Assembly: GCA_964645205.1 (NCBI GenBank)
Contig: CAZYBO010000004.1
Span: forward strand, 62,001-126,000
Length of the DNA stretch: 64,000 bases
Source of the DNA: CAZYBO01 sp964645205
GTDB taxonomy: Bacteria; Pseudomonadota; Alphaproteobacteria; Rickettsiales; SXRF01
Direction: 5' to 3'
Shown here: positions 18,798 to 27,972 of the stretch, in pieces
Layout: every line of letters starts with the position of its first letter
Numbering within the stretch: position 1 is the first letter of the stretch
Position numbers and translations under genes: made by a program
The notes under the pieces: model-generated
Seen by the model: only the letters and a program-made list of their open reading frames with translations
What the model was told of the DNA's origin: nothing
The model's database searches: none

Positions 18798-19391
18798 ATG
18801 ATGACGCAAGAGCAGCGGTCATTTATTAATTTAGCTGATCAATTCCTAGTAGAGTACTCTTTACCTGGCGCCATTATGGGGCAAACAATTAAGTTATTTT
18901 TGATGGGGCACGCAATCGAGCTTTATTTAAAAGCTGCTTATATAAAAAATTTTAACCCAAAAACAATAACAGGGCATGATCTCGCAAAAGTATTCAAAGA
19001 ATGTAAAAACGCTGACCCTTTATTTATGCCTGAGTATGACCTTAAAGAAGCTGTATTAAATCCAAATTACTCCATTGATGAAGATTCCCCTTTTAATGAA
19101 GATGATAGGCACTACCTAGACAATCAAGATTTTTACACTCTTGCCAAATGGGGCGGGCATTTAAAATATTTTGGAACGCCAATACCTCAATTTTCATCTA
19201 CAAAACCTTTGCAAGGTTCACAGGTTATAGCAACCATGTTTCCAAACCCATATTGGATAGGCTTTATAAAAGAATTACGAAAATATTTAGACCACCCACA
19301 AGAGGGATGTATTGATTACATTAAATACTATTTAGAAAGCACAGAATTGCCAGCTGCAAGTAAAGATTATTTGAGCGGATTATACGCATGA
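18798..19391 (+). CDS. AT-rich HEPN-like hypothetical protein
   Basis: The 197-residue protein has a helical N-terminal part (FLMGHAIELYLKAAYIKN followed by ITGHDLAKVFKEC) that resembles HEPN-type proteins, in which an (A)xExxLKA helix is followed by GHDL. The catalytic HEPN RxxxxH motif is not evident. The gene is far richer in A and T than its neighbours, suggesting horizontal acquisition. It starts on the base after the ppdK stop and its stop overlaps the gltX start by ATGA, so it is inserted without a gap and is probably co-translated. No partner toxin or nucleotidyltransferase gene lies beside it. Confidence 0.6.
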   Translation: MMTQEQRSFINLADQFLVEYSLPGAIMGQTIKLFLMGHAIELYLKAAYIKNFNPKTITGHDLAKVFKECKNADPLFMPEYDLKEAVLNPNYSIDEDSPFNEDDRHYLDNQDFYTLAKWGGHLKYFGTPIPQFSSTKPLQGSQVIATMFPNPYWIGFIKELRKYLDHPQEGCIDYIKYYLESTELPAASKDYLSGLYA

Positions 19392-20689
19392 TTAAAGTCC
19401 GCTTCGCCCCCTCGCCCACCGGTTACCTGCATGTCGGCAATGTCCGCACAGCGCTGGTGAACTGGCTGTTTGCGAGGAAACATGGCGGCGAATTCTGCCT
19501 GCGCATCGACGATACGGACACTTCGCGCTCCAGGCCGGAATACGAATCCGCCATCCGCGAAGATTTAAGCTGGCTGGGCATTGCGTGGGATTCCACCTTC
19601 AAGCAGTCCGACCGTTTCGCGCAATATGCGAAAGCGAAAGACGCGCTTTTATCCTCAGGGCGGCTCTATCGCTGCTACGAGACACAGGAAGAGCTCGACG
19701 TACAGCGCAAGATGCAGGCCTCACGCGGCCTGCCGCCGATCTACAAACGCGCCACGGCCGAGCAGAACGCAAAATACGAAGCCGAAGGCCGAAAACCGCA
19801 TTACCGTTTTTCGCTCAACGACGCGCCAATCGTGTGGAACGATTTAATTCGCGGTGAGAGTCGATTCCAAGCCACGCATATGAGCGACCCGGTGCTGGTG
19901 CGCGAGGACGACGTCCCGCTCTATACGCTGTCGTCAGTGGTCGATGACGGGGAATTCGCCGTCACGCATGTCATCCGCGGCGAAGACCATGTAAGCAACA
20001 CCGCCGTGCAGGTGCAGATTTTCGAGGCGCTCGGCCTTTCCGTGCCGCAATTCGCGCACATGGCGCTGCTCAAAACCAAAGACGGCGAAATGTCCAAACG
20101 CTTAGGCGGCAACGACATACGCAGCTTACGCGAATCGGGCATATTGCCGATGGCGGTGAACTCACTGCTAGCGAAAATAGGCACGTCCGATCCCATAGAG
20201 CCGTTTTTTGACATGCAAGCCCTCGCCGAGGGCTTCGACTTCAAAAAATTCGGGCGCGCGGCGGCGAATTACGACGTGGCGGAGCTGGAAAAGCTCAACG
20301 AAAAACTCATCCACCAATTGCCGTTCTCCTCCGTCTCCGCGCAACTTCCCGGCATCGACGAGCATTTCTGGCTGTCAGTACGCGGCAACCTGAAATCGCT
20401 TTCCGAAGCCAAGCAATGGTGGGACATCATCCATGGCACCATCGCCCATAGTACGCAGGACGGCGTGTTCCTAGCCGCCGCCGGCGAAAGCCTCCCGCCC
20501 GAACCATGGGACGAAAACAGCTGGGGCACATGGACGAAGCAGCTCTCCGCCACCACCGGCCGTAAGGGTAAAGATTTATTCCTCCCGCTGCGCCTCGCGC
20601 TTACCGGGATGGAGCACGGCCCGGAGATGAAAACCCTCCTGCCGCTGCTCGGGCGCACAAAGACGCTGGAAAGGCTGAAAGCCGCATGA
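19388..20689 (+). CDS. gltX: Glutamate--tRNA ligase
   Basis: The 433-residue class I synthetase has VRFAPSPTGYLHVGNVRTAL (HIGH-type motif HVGN), DDTDTSRSRPEYE, VIRGEDHVSNT and the KMSKS-type motif GEMSKRLGG near residue 238. It charges tRNA-Glu, and possibly tRNA-Gln in organisms using the amidotransferase route. It is somewhat shorter than the common 465-residue form, like the second GltX paralogue of many alphaproteobacteria. It overlaps both neighbours by four bases. Confidence 0.93.
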   Translation: MIKVRFAPSPTGYLHVGNVRTALVNWLFARKHGGEFCLRIDDTDTSRSRPEYESAIREDLSWLGIAWDSTFKQSDRFAQYAKAKDALLSSGRLYRCYETQEELDVQRKMQASRGLPPIYKRATAEQNAKYEAEGRKPHYRFSLNDAPIVWNDLIRGESRFQATHMSDPVLVREDDVPLYTLSSVVDDGEFAVTHVIRGEDHVSNTAVQVQIFEALGLSVPQFAHMALLKTKDGEMSKRLGGNDIRSLRESGILPMAVNSLLAKIGTSDPIEPFFDMQALAEGFDFKKFGRAAANYDVAELEKLNEKLIHQLPFSSVSAQLPGIDEHFWLSVRGNLKSLSEAKQWWDIIHGTIAHSTQDGVFLAAAGESLPPEPWDENSWGTWTKQLSATTGRKGKDLFLPLRLALTGMEHGPEMKTLLPLLGRTKTLERLKAA

Positions 20690-22146
20690 CCCTCTCCCTA
20701 TACAACACCCTCACCCGCAAAAAAGAGCTGTTCGCGCCGATCGACGCGAACCATATCCGCATGTATGTGTGTGGCCCCACCGTCTATGACCGCCCGCATA
20801 TCGGCAATGCGCGCTCGGTGGTGGTGTATGATGTTTTGTATCGCCTTCTCAGGAATTTATACGGCGATCTTAAAGTAACGTATGTGCGCAATATCACCGA
20901 CGTGGACGATAAAATCAACGCAGCCGCGAAGCAAAACGACGAGCCGATTTCTGCGTTGACGAACCGCATCGAGGGCTGGTTCCATGACGACATGACGGCG
21001 CTCGGCGTGCTGCCCGCCACGGTTACGCTTGACGGAAAGAACCCTCACCCAACCCTCTCCCTAAAAGGGAGAGGGCTTTCTTCTACTCCCTCTCCCTCAA
21101 AGGGAGAGAGCGGGGGTGAGGGTGTCGGATATATGGGCGAGCCGCACGCCACCCACCACATACCGCACATGATTACGCTGATCGAAAAGCTGATCGCGCA
21201 TGGCAATGCTTACGCATCGCAGGAGCATGTGCTGTTCGCGGTGGACAGCTACAAGGATTACGGCCAGCTTTCCGGCCGCAAGCTCGACGACCTCATCGCG
21301 GGCGCGCGCGTGGAGGTGGAATCGTACAAAAAACACCCCGGCGATTTCGTGCTGTGGAAACCCGCCGACGAAGGCGACGACCCGTCCTCCGTATTCGACT
21401 CCCCGTGGGGAAAAGGGCGCCCCGGCTGGCATATCGAATGCTCGGCGATGAGCACCACCTATCTCGGCGAAAATTTCGACATCCATGGCGGCGGCGCCGA
21501 CCTCATGTTCCCCCACCACGAAAACGAAATCGCGCAAAGCGTGTGCGCCCTGCCCGGCTCGAGATTCGCCAATTACTGGGTGCATAACGGGTTCCTCACC
21601 GTCAATGGCGAAAAAATGAGCAAATCGCTCGGCAATTTCATCACCGTGCGCGATTTGCTTGATAAAGGCGTGAAGGGCGAAGTCATCCGCTACGCCCTGC
21701 TTTCGGCCAAATATAACGAGCCGCTGGACTGGAATGAGAAGCTGCTGCACGACGCGAAACTGACGCTGGATAAATGGTATCGCTTTCTATCTCAGCATCT
21801 TTCCCAAAAAGATGAGCAGCGAAGCCCTCACCCTGACTTCATGAATCCATTTATCGACGCACTTTCTGATGACCTCAACCTTCCCAAAGCCGTAAGCCTT
21901 ATGCACACCGCAAGCCCTGCGGAATTGCTGGCGATGGGCAAAATGCTCGGATTTTTCAACGAATCCCCCGAATCATGGTTCAAAGGCGAAGCCAGCCAAA
22001 ACATTGAATTTCTTATAGAGAAACGCACCGCCGCCAAAAAAGCCAAAAACTGGGCGGAAGCCGACCAAATCCGCAAAACACTTGCCGATCAGGGCATTAT
22101 CCTTGAAGATAGGCCGGACGGAACGACGGATTGGAGGCGGGCGTGA
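20686..22146 (+). CDS. cysS: Cysteine--tRNA ligase with in-frame repeat insert
   Basis: The 486-residue class I synthetase has MYVCGPTVYDRPHIGNARS (zinc Cys and HIGH-type motif), GWHIECSAMS, HHENEIAQS and KMSKSLGNFITVRD. Between the block MTALGVLPA and EPHATHHIPHMI, which are normally nearly contiguous, lies about 35 residues of low-complexity sequence, of which 27 codons come from the palindromic element at 21042-21122. The reading frame is intact, and since the gene is essential the insert is presumably tolerated as a surface loop. Confidence 0.95.
   Translation: MTLSLYNTLTRKKELFAPIDANHIRMYVCGPTVYDRPHIGNARSVVVYDVLYRLLRNLYGDLKVTYVRNITDVDDKINAAAKQNDEPISALTNRIEGWFHDDMTALGVLPATVTLDGKNPHPTLSLKGRGLSSTPSPSKGESGGEGVGYMGEPHATHHIPHMITLIEKLIAHGNAYASQEHVLFAVDSYKDYGQLSGRKLDDLIAGARVEVESYKKHPGDFVLWKPADEGDDPSSVFDSPWGKGRPGWHIECSAMSTTYLGENFDIHGGGADLMFPHHENEIAQSVCALPGSRFANYWVHNGFLTVNGEKMSKSLGNFITVRDLLDKGVKGEVIRYALLSAKYNEPLDWNEKLLHDAKLTLDKWYRFLSQHLSQKDEQRSPHPDFMNPFIDALSDDLNLPKAVSLMHTASPAELLAMGKMLGFFNESPESWFKGEASQNIEFLIEKRTAAKKAKNWAEADQIRKTLADQGIILEDRPDGTTDWRRA
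21042..21122 (+). repeat. Palindromic element inserted in frame in cysS (CCCTCTCCC family)
   Basis: The left arm 21042-21075 and right arm 21086-21122 are near reverse complements with CCCTCACCC and GGGTGAGGG ends; each arm is a hairpin around CTCCCT/AGGGAG. The total of 81 bases is a multiple of three and keeps the frame, coding for PHPTLSLKGRG...SPSKGESGGEG. The same family as the aat insert at 1369-1474. Confidence 0.88.
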
Positions 22147-22625
22147 GCGAGAAATACAGCAAAGAAAATCGCAACAGCTTAGTAAATCCCGCGTTCAAAG
22201 TGCTCGAAAGGGCTTGGGCTGCAAGGGAGACCATGCTTCGCAATACACTTACAACCGCCGCAGAAGGCGATATAAAATATATAGAGGAAGCGCTGAAGGA
22301 TAGTACGCACGACCTGACCAACACGCAGCAAGCTATTCACAATATGCTTATGGATATGGAGCGCTTCGGCGTTACCGATGATACCAAAGCCGTACCTTAT
22401 CTCGTCGAGTATGTACAAAAATACCTCACCGATATTGCGAAGCAGCTTGCAGAGAGCAAGACAACGGAGGCGCAGCGGAAAGAACTTGAAGCAAGGCGGT
22501 CAGACCGGAAAATCGCCGGTGAGTGCGTCGCAAGCGTGCTGGGCATTAGCGCGCAATACAGAGAAGCTGCAAAAGCATTAAACGATAATCCGCTTGAAAA
22601 AAGGCAGGCAGCTCATGGCCACTGA
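22143..22625 (+). CDS. Hypothetical helical protein, 160 residues
   Basis: This protein is not recognised. It starts at GTG 22143, overlapping the cysS stop (GTGA). The sequence is charged and rich in helix formers (VLERAWAARETMLRNTL, LVEYVQKYLTDIAKQLAES, TEAQRKELEARRSDRK), suggesting coiled coils and no membrane segment. It overlaps the cimA start by 11 bases, so it is coupled to both neighbours. Its codons are less GC-rich than those of cysS and cimA. Confidence 0.6.
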   Translation: MSEKYSKENRNSLVNPAFKVLERAWAARETMLRNTLTTAAEGDIKYIEEALKDSTHDLTNTQQAIHNMLMDMERFGVTDDTKAVPYLVEYVQKYLTDIAKQLAESKTTEAQRKELEARRSDRKIAGECVASVLGISAQYREAAKALNDNPLEKRQAAHGH

Positions 22626-24201
22626 CCGCGTCTATCTCTACGACTCCACTCTGCGCGACGGCGCTCAAGCCCGCGGCGTCGATTTCACCGTGGCCGACAA
22701 GCAAGCGATCGCACGCGAGCTGGATAAGCTCGGCATCGATTATATCGAGGGCGGCTGGCCGGGCGCGAACCCGAATGACGATGAGTTTTTTGCAAGCCTC
22801 CCTGCCCTGCACACATCGCGCATCACGGCGTTCGGCATGACGCGCCGCTCCGGGCGCTCGGCGGAGAACGATCCCGGTTTGGCGGCGCTGTTGGAAAGCG
22901 GCGCAAAATCCATCTGTCTCGTGGGCAAAAGCTGGGACAAGCAGGTGGCGTCCACGCTTGGCGTGTCGGAAAAAGAAAATCTGCGCATGATCTCAGAATC
23001 CATCGCGCATGTAGTAAAGAAAAAGTGCGAAGCGCTCTACGATGCCGAGCATTTTTTCGACGGCTATAAATCCAACCCGGAATTCGCGCTCTCCTGCCTG
23101 CAGGCCGCGTTCGACGCGGGCGCGCGCTGGATTGTGCTGTGCGATACCAACGGCGGCTCGCTGCCGTTTGAAGTCGAGGACATCGTCGGCAAGGTCGCAA
23201 AAATCATCCCCGGAAAACATCTCGGCGTGCATTGCCATAACGACACCGACAACGCGGTGGCCAATTCGCTTTCCGCCGTGCGCGCAGGCGTGCGCCAGGT
23301 GCAGGGCACCATCAATGGCATCGGCGAGCGCTGCGGCAACGCCAACCTCATTTCCATCATCCCCAACCTTATCCTGAAAATGGGGCTGAGCACGGGCGTG
23401 AGCAAGAAAAACCTGCCGCACCTCACGCATGTCTCGCACTTCCTCGACGACCGACTGAACCGCACGCCCAACCAGCACGCGGCTTATGTCGGTGCGAACG
23501 CATTCGCGCACAAAGGCGGCCTGCATGTGGCGGCGATGGCGAAGGATAGCACGGCCTACGAGCATATCGACCCCGCGCTGGTGGGTAACGAACGCACCGT
23601 GCTGGTGTCGGACAAGGCAGGAAAATCGAACATCATCGACCGGCTCAAGCAGTTCGGCATCAAGATCGCAGCCGACGACGAGCGCGTGGCCGACCTCGTG
23701 CGCGAAGTCAAAGACCGCGAAAAGCAGGGATATGCCTATGAAGGCGCGGAGGCGAGTTTTGAGTTGCTGGCGCGCCGCGCACTCGGCACCGTGCCGGAGC
23801 ATTTTGAAGTCATCGGCTTCCGCGTCATCGGCGAGCGGCGTTTCGACGCCAAAGGCAGGCTTGTGAATGTATCGGAAGCCACCACGCGCCTGCTGATCAA
23901 TGGCGAGGAAGTGCTCACCGCCGCCGAAGGCAACGGCCCGGTCAACGCGCTCGACGCCGCCATGAAAAAGGCGCTCACCAAGCATTTCCCGATACTCAAA
24001 GACATCCAGCTCACCGACTATAAGGTGCGCATCCTAACCCCCAACGCGGGCACGAAGGCGATCACGCGCGTGCTCATCGAATCGCGCGACAGCAAGGGCA
24101 ATATCTGGAACACGATCGGCGTATCCGCCAACGTCATCGACGCCTCGTTCAACGCGCTGCACGATTCGGTGACGTATAAACTGCTGCATGCCAAAAAATA
24201 A
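22615..24201 (+). CDS. cimA: Citramalate synthase
   Basis: This 528-residue DRE-TIM enzyme of the LeuA/CimA family condenses pyruvate and acetyl-CoA to (R)-citramalate for threonine-independent isoleucine synthesis. The motifs are YDSTLRDGAQARGVDF, EGGWPGANPNDDEFF, LCDTNGGSLPFE, GVHCHNDTDNAVANS (metal-binding His-x-His) and GERCGNANL. The C-terminal 150 residues form the regulatory LeuA dimer domain, typical of the long CimA form. ATG 22615 is chosen; a TTG at 22594 would add seven residues. Confidence 0.92.
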   Translation: MATDRVYLYDSTLRDGAQARGVDFTVADKQAIARELDKLGIDYIEGGWPGANPNDDEFFASLPALHTSRITAFGMTRRSGRSAENDPGLAALLESGAKSICLVGKSWDKQVASTLGVSEKENLRMISESIAHVVKKKCEALYDAEHFFDGYKSNPEFALSCLQAAFDAGARWIVLCDTNGGSLPFEVEDIVGKVAKIIPGKHLGVHCHNDTDNAVANSLSAVRAGVRQVQGTINGIGERCGNANLISIIPNLILKMGLSTGVSKKNLPHLTHVSHFLDDRLNRTPNQHAAYVGANAFAHKGGLHVAAMAKDSTAYEHIDPALVGNERTVLVSDKAGKSNIIDRLKQFGIKIAADDERVADLVREVKDREKQGYAYEGAEASFELLARRALGTVPEHFEVIGFRVIGERRFDAKGRLVNVSEATTRLLINGEEVLTAAEGNGPVNALDAAMKKALTKHFPILKDIQLTDYKVRILTPNAGTKAITRVLIESRDSKGNIWNTIGVSANVIDASFNALHDSVTYKLLHAKK

Positions 24202-24913
24202 TTCGCCCGTCGTCATTTTAGTCCGCCCGCAGATGGGCGAGAATATCGGTGCGGTGGCGCGCGCGATGAGCAATTTTGGGCTCTCGGAACTGCGAATCGC
24301 CGCCCCGCGCGATGGCTGGCCGAACGAGAAAGCGCTGGAAATGGCTTCGGGCGCGGCGCATATCATCGAGAGCGCCAAAATCTATCCCGATTTTCCTGCC
24401 GCCATGCAAGGCATCCAGCTTGCCTACGCCACCAGCGCCCGCCCGCGCGACATGGAAAAACGCGTGGTGTCGCCTGAAGGCGCGATGCAGGAAATCCATG
24501 AAAATAGCGCCGCGTGCGCCCTCATCTTCGGCCCCGAACGCGCAGGCCTCACCAACGACGATATCAGCTGGTGCGACACGCTGGTGACGATCCCCACGGC
24601 GGGCGAGAATGCCTCGCTCAACATCGCGCAATCGGCGGTGATAATGGGTTATGCATGGATGCGGCAACAGAATACGAACGTCCTTTCCAAGTCACATCCC
24701 GACATCGCGCCGAAGGAGGAATGGCACGACATGTTCGCGCAGCTGGAGGGGTATCTCGACGCGGCGGAATATTTTCGCGTCGCGCATAAAAAACCGGTGA
24801 TGTGGCAGAATCTGAAAAACATGCTGCAGCGCGCGCAGTTCAGCAGCCAGGAATTGCGCACCTTTCGCGGGATGCTACGCAGCCTGTGGCAGCGCTCGAC
24901 GCATGACGAGTGA
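24188..24913 (+). CDS. trmJ: tRNA 2'-O-methyltransferase, TrmJ family
   Basis: The 241-residue SPOUT methyltransferase has the trefoil-knot motifs VILVRPQMGENIGAVARAMS, ALIFGPERAGLTNDDI and SLNIAQSAVIMGYAW. TrmJ methylates the ribose of residue 32 in certain tRNAs using S-adenosylmethionine. It starts inside the cimA 3' end (14-base overlap) and its last 39 bases overlap the convergent spermidine-synthase-like gene. Confidence 0.9.
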   Translation: MPKNNSPVVILVRPQMGENIGAVARAMSNFGLSELRIAAPRDGWPNEKALEMASGAAHIIESAKIYPDFPAAMQGIQLAYATSARPRDMEKRVVSPEGAMQEIHENSAACALIFGPERAGLTNDDISWCDTLVTIPTAGENASLNIAQSAVIMGYAWMRQQNTNVLSKSHPDIAPKEEWHDMFAQLEGYLDAAEYFRVAHKKPVMWQNLKNMLQRAQFSSQELRTFRGMLRSLWQRSTHDE

Positions 24914-27241
24914 CAGCGCGCACACCGCATAGCACGCCACGCCCGCCCAATACGCCGCCGTAATCCCCGCCGCCATCGACAGCGCCACCGCGAATACGGA
25001 CGCGAATACCGACGCCGCGCCGTTGATCCCCCACAACCACGCCATGCGCGATTCTCCCTGCACCTGCGATGCCCCCAGCGGGAACATCATGCCCATAAAA
25101 AATCCCGCAGGCGCAAGCAGCAGAACGGACGCAACGATACGCGCAACCGTGCCGCTTTCATGTAACAGCGCCGTAGCCACCGGCATGAACACGCCAAGCA
25201 AAACCAGCACCGTGCACAGCATCACCGGCCGCAGCAACACGCGTGAAGGCGCGGCAGGCACGCTCAAACTGCCGATGCCCGACGACAGCAGCAGCGTAAA
25301 CAGCACCACGCTCAGCCCGTATACCGGGTGGCCGAGCAGAATGATGAGGCGCTGCATCTGCGAAATTTCAATCAGCATAAAACCAAGCCCGATGCCGGAA
25401 AAATACACCACCTGCCACGTAAGTGGCAGCGCCGCGCGCACGGCCAGCAGCGGGCGCAGCACCATCACGCCAAGCACTGCCACCGTAAACAACAGCAGCC
25501 CCCACAGCAGCGTCACCGCGCCGCTATAGACGGTGAAAAACATGCTGCGGCCGATCGCGCTTTTCCCTATTTTCTGCTCGTCGGAGGCGGAAAAAAACGT
25601 GTCGGCGAAGCGCGTCATCGCGAAGAAAAACGGGCGGTCGTCGGTAGGCGCAGTGAGGTCGACCGGCAAGCTCGCATAAAACGCCGCATCCGCCTCGCCC
25701 GACAGCAGCGACACCGCAAGCGCATCATCCTCATGCAGCGTAGGCACGAAGAGCGGGCGGAATGTATACTGCGCCTGCGCAGCGCGGAACGCGGCAATGT
25801 CCGCCTCGCCAAACGGCGTTTTGCTTACCAAAACCGTTACGATCTTATAGCCGTACGCACCCGCATACGCCGCCATCACATGCGCGCGCACGTCGCCTTC
25901 CACGCCGCTTGCATGCAGACTTTCACGCGCGATGGAGAGCATGCGGTAATACTCCCCCGTATGCAGCGACGACTGGTACCAGCGCGACACCGACAGCATG
26001 CCGCCCTCGTTCAAACGCGCGAGAAAATCCGTCCACGCCTCGGTGGTGTAGAGCTTGTTTTCCGACAGCGTCAGCCCGCCCGACGCGATGGACGCAAACG
26101 TGTCGATCATCGAGATATGGACGAGGTCGTAGCGCGCGTCGTTCTGGTTCAAATAGCTGCGCGCTTCGGCATTCACAAACCGCACGCCCGGCTGCTGCTC
26201 CAGATGCCCGGAAAACTCGCCGAAACGACCGGTGAGCGCCTCGATATTCACTGGATTCATCTCGATCCCGGTGATGGATTTCGCGCCGAACACCAGCCCC
26301 GACAAAATATCGCGCCCGCCGCCGATGCCGATCACCGCCGCATCATTCACCTTGCGGATGTGGTACGGCAAGTTGGTCACGTCGATTTTCAGATAATCCA
26401 CCGCGCTAAGATCGCCGGAAAAACGCGTGACCGGCGTGCCTGCCATCGCGTCCATATGCAGCATATATTGCGGCACGCGCGCTTGCGTGGGAATGCCGAA
26501 CCCCCAGCCGAACGGCTCGTCGCCAATAGGAAACACGCTCACGCGCGAATAGCTGTTCCAGCGCTCGAATAATGGCTCCTCCATCACCTTGAATTTCGCG
26601 TGCGACAGCGACAAAAGCGGCTGGCCGCTTGCATACGTCACCGTCTGCACCACCGCGCAAACCACCAGCGCCAGTACACTCACCGGCACGCGCGACCTGC
26701 GAATCAGCAGCGTAAGCGCCGCGACCATCGCCGATAGCCACAGCACGATACCCAACGGATCGAGCACCGAAAGCAACGCCAGCACCAGCAAACACCCCAG
26801 AGCCGCGCCCGCGAGGTCGCTGGCATAGAGCCGTGCCACCTGCCCGCCCGCCCGCGTCAGCAGCAGCGCGATGATAATCCCACTATAAATAAACGGCACG
26901 ATGAACCCGCCCATCGTCACCACCGGCATCCATTGCAACCACCACGCATACGGCAGCGCGCCCGGCAGCCACCAATGCGCCACGAACGCAAGCGGCATCG
27001 CAAGCGCAAACCGCAGCACCGCCCGCGCCAGCTCCTCCTGCGGCGGCACATCCCGGCGCGACGTAAACACCCGCACCGCCCCCACCGTCAGCCCCAGCAT
27101 CGCAAACGAAATCCCCGCAAACGCGAAATGGTAATAGAGCGTCACACTAAACAGCCGCGTCACCAGCACCTGATACACCAGCGACGCCAGCGCCACGGCG
27201 AAGATGGTGAGGTGGCGGGTTTTAGGGGGGAGATGGGGCAT
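24875..27241 (-). CDS. Spermidine synthase-like multi-pass membrane protein
   Basis: In this 788-residue protein, seven or so N-terminal transmembrane segments (beginning IFAVALASLVYQVLVTRLFS) are followed by a Rossmann methyltransferase-like domain from about residue 290. That domain has VIGIGGGRDILSGLVFGA, ITGIEMNPVNIEAL and YDLVHISMIDTFAS. More membrane segments follow near the C-terminus, including YFSGIGLGFMLIEISQMQRL. This layout is known for fused spermidine-synthase-like membrane proteins of unknown substrate. True polyamine synthesis is uncertain. The 5' end faces the higBA operator region. Confidence 0.82.
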   Translation of the reverse strand: MPHLPPKTRHLTIFAVALASLVYQVLVTRLFSVTLYYHFAFAGISFAMLGLTVGAVRVFTSRRDVPPQEELARAVLRFALAMPLAFVAHWWLPGALPYAWWLQWMPVVTMGGFIVPFIYSGIIIALLLTRAGGQVARLYASDLAGAALGCLLVLALLSVLDPLGIVLWLSAMVAALTLLIRRSRVPVSVLALVVCAVVQTVTYASGQPLLSLSHAKFKVMEEPLFERWNSYSRVSVFPIGDEPFGWGFGIPTQARVPQYMLHMDAMAGTPVTRFSGDLSAVDYLKIDVTNLPYHIRKVNDAAVIGIGGGRDILSGLVFGAKSITGIEMNPVNIEALTGRFGEFSGHLEQQPGVRFVNAEARSYLNQNDARYDLVHISMIDTFASIASGGLTLSENKLYTTEAWTDFLARLNEGGMLSVSRWYQSSLHTGEYYRMLSIARESLHASGVEGDVRAHVMAAYAGAYGYKIVTVLVSKTPFGEADIAAFRAAQAQYTFRPLFVPTLHEDDALAVSLLSGEADAAFYASLPVDLTAPTDDRPFFFAMTRFADTFFSASDEQKIGKSAIGRSMFFTVYSGAVTLLWGLLLFTVAVLGVMVLRPLLAVRAALPLTWQVVYFSGIGLGFMLIEISQMQRLIILLGHPVYGLSVVLFTLLLSSGIGSLSVPAAPSRVLLRPVMLCTVLVLLGVFMPVATALLHESGTVARIVASVLLLAPAGFFMGMMFPLGASQVQGESRMAWLWGINGAASVFASVFAVALSMAAGITAAYWAGVACYAVCALSLVMRRALPQAA

Positions 27242-27287
27242 GGGGCGAGTTTAGTGGTGGAGGGCGTGGTGTCAACGGCAGGCTTTG

Positions 27288-27342
27288 ATGTACCTAAGTT
27301 AGGTACATTCGGCTTGACATATGTACCTAACTTAGGTACAGT
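27288..27342 (+). promoter_or_regulatory. higBA promoter with twin operators
   Basis: Two near-identical palindromes, TGTACCTAA-G-TTAGGTACA (27289-27307) and TGTACCTAA-C-TTAGGTACA (27322-27340), have centres 33 bases apart. Between them is a perfect -35 TTGACA (27314-27319); 17 bases later TACAGT (27337-27342) serves as -10. The second palindrome covers the spacer and the -10, and the first sits just upstream of the -35. Binding of a HigA dimer to both sites would block RNA polymerase. Confidence 0.85.
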
Positions 27343-27364
27343 AGTGATAGATCAGAGACATTGC

Positions 27365-27643
27365 ATGATTATCGGCTTCGCCCACAAAGGTCTGGAGAAA
27401 TTTTTTAAGACAGGCTCCACAGCAGGCATTCAGGCCAAGCATGCCGCAAAGCTGCGCGTTATTCTAGCCAGGCTGAATGCAGCGAAAACGGTTGGTGATG
27501 TGGATTTTTCTGGTGCAAAACTTCATCCGCTGAAAGGCGACAGAAAAGGCCTGTGGGCGGTAAGCGTGAACGGCAATTGGCGTATTACATTCACGTTCGT
27601 TGAAGGCGATGCCGATATTGTTGATTATGTGGATTATCATTAA
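27365..27643 (+). CDS. higB: HigB toxin, RelE superfamily
   Basis: This 92-residue protein has typical HigB features: GLEKFFKTGSTAGIQAKHAAKLRVILARL, LHPLKGDRKGLWAVSVNGNWRITFTF and a C-terminal DIVDYVDYH. HigB toxins are ribosome-dependent mRNA endonucleases. ATG 27365 is chosen because it directly follows the operator-promoter; the open frame upstream is a shadow. The toxin precedes the antitoxin by 11 bases, the characteristic order for higBA. Confidence 0.92.
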   Translation: MIIGFAHKGLEKFFKTGSTAGIQAKHAAKLRVILARLNAAKTVGDVDFSGAKLHPLKGDRKGLWAVSVNGNWRITFTFVEGDADIVDYVDYH

Positions 27644-27654
27644 GGAAACAAAAA

Positions 27655-27972
27655 ATGGAAATGTATAACCCGCCGCACCCCGGCGAAGTACTCAAAATGC
27701 TCCATATGGAACCGCTCCAACTTACCATACAGGAACTTGCCGCACGCCTCGGCGTTGAGCGCAAGACCGTTTCCCGTATCGTCAACGGACATGGCGGCGT
27801 TAGCGCTGAAATGGCCATTCGGCTCGGAAAAGCGTTCAACACAACGCCCGATCTATGGCTGAACATGCAGCGCGGATTCGATCTATGGCACGCCAAGCAA
27901 CGCATGAAGAAAGAAGCGGCGAAGATTAAGCCGTTTCCCCGCAGTGACGGTGAGCGCAGGCCGCATGTTTAA
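27655..27972 (+). CDS. higA: HigA antitoxin, XRE-family regulator
   Basis: The 105-residue protein starts with the family signature NPPHPGEVLK, then a helix-turn-helix (LTIQELAARLGVERKTVSRIVNG) and SAEMAIRLGKAFNTTPDLWLNMQ. It neutralises HigB and should repress the promoter through the twin palindromes. The basic tail (WHAKQRMKKEAAKIKPF) extends slightly beyond the core. Confidence 0.93.
   Translation: MEMYNPPHPGEVLKMLHMEPLQLTIQELAARLGVERKTVSRIVNGHGGVSAEMAIRLGKAFNTTPDLWLNMQRGFDLWHAKQRMKKEAAKIKPFPRSDGERRPHV

Noticed and set aside
25328..26572. A 414-codon open frame opposite the spermidine-synthase-like gene
   Set aside because: Arg/His-rich antisense shadow without domain or ribosome-binding site.
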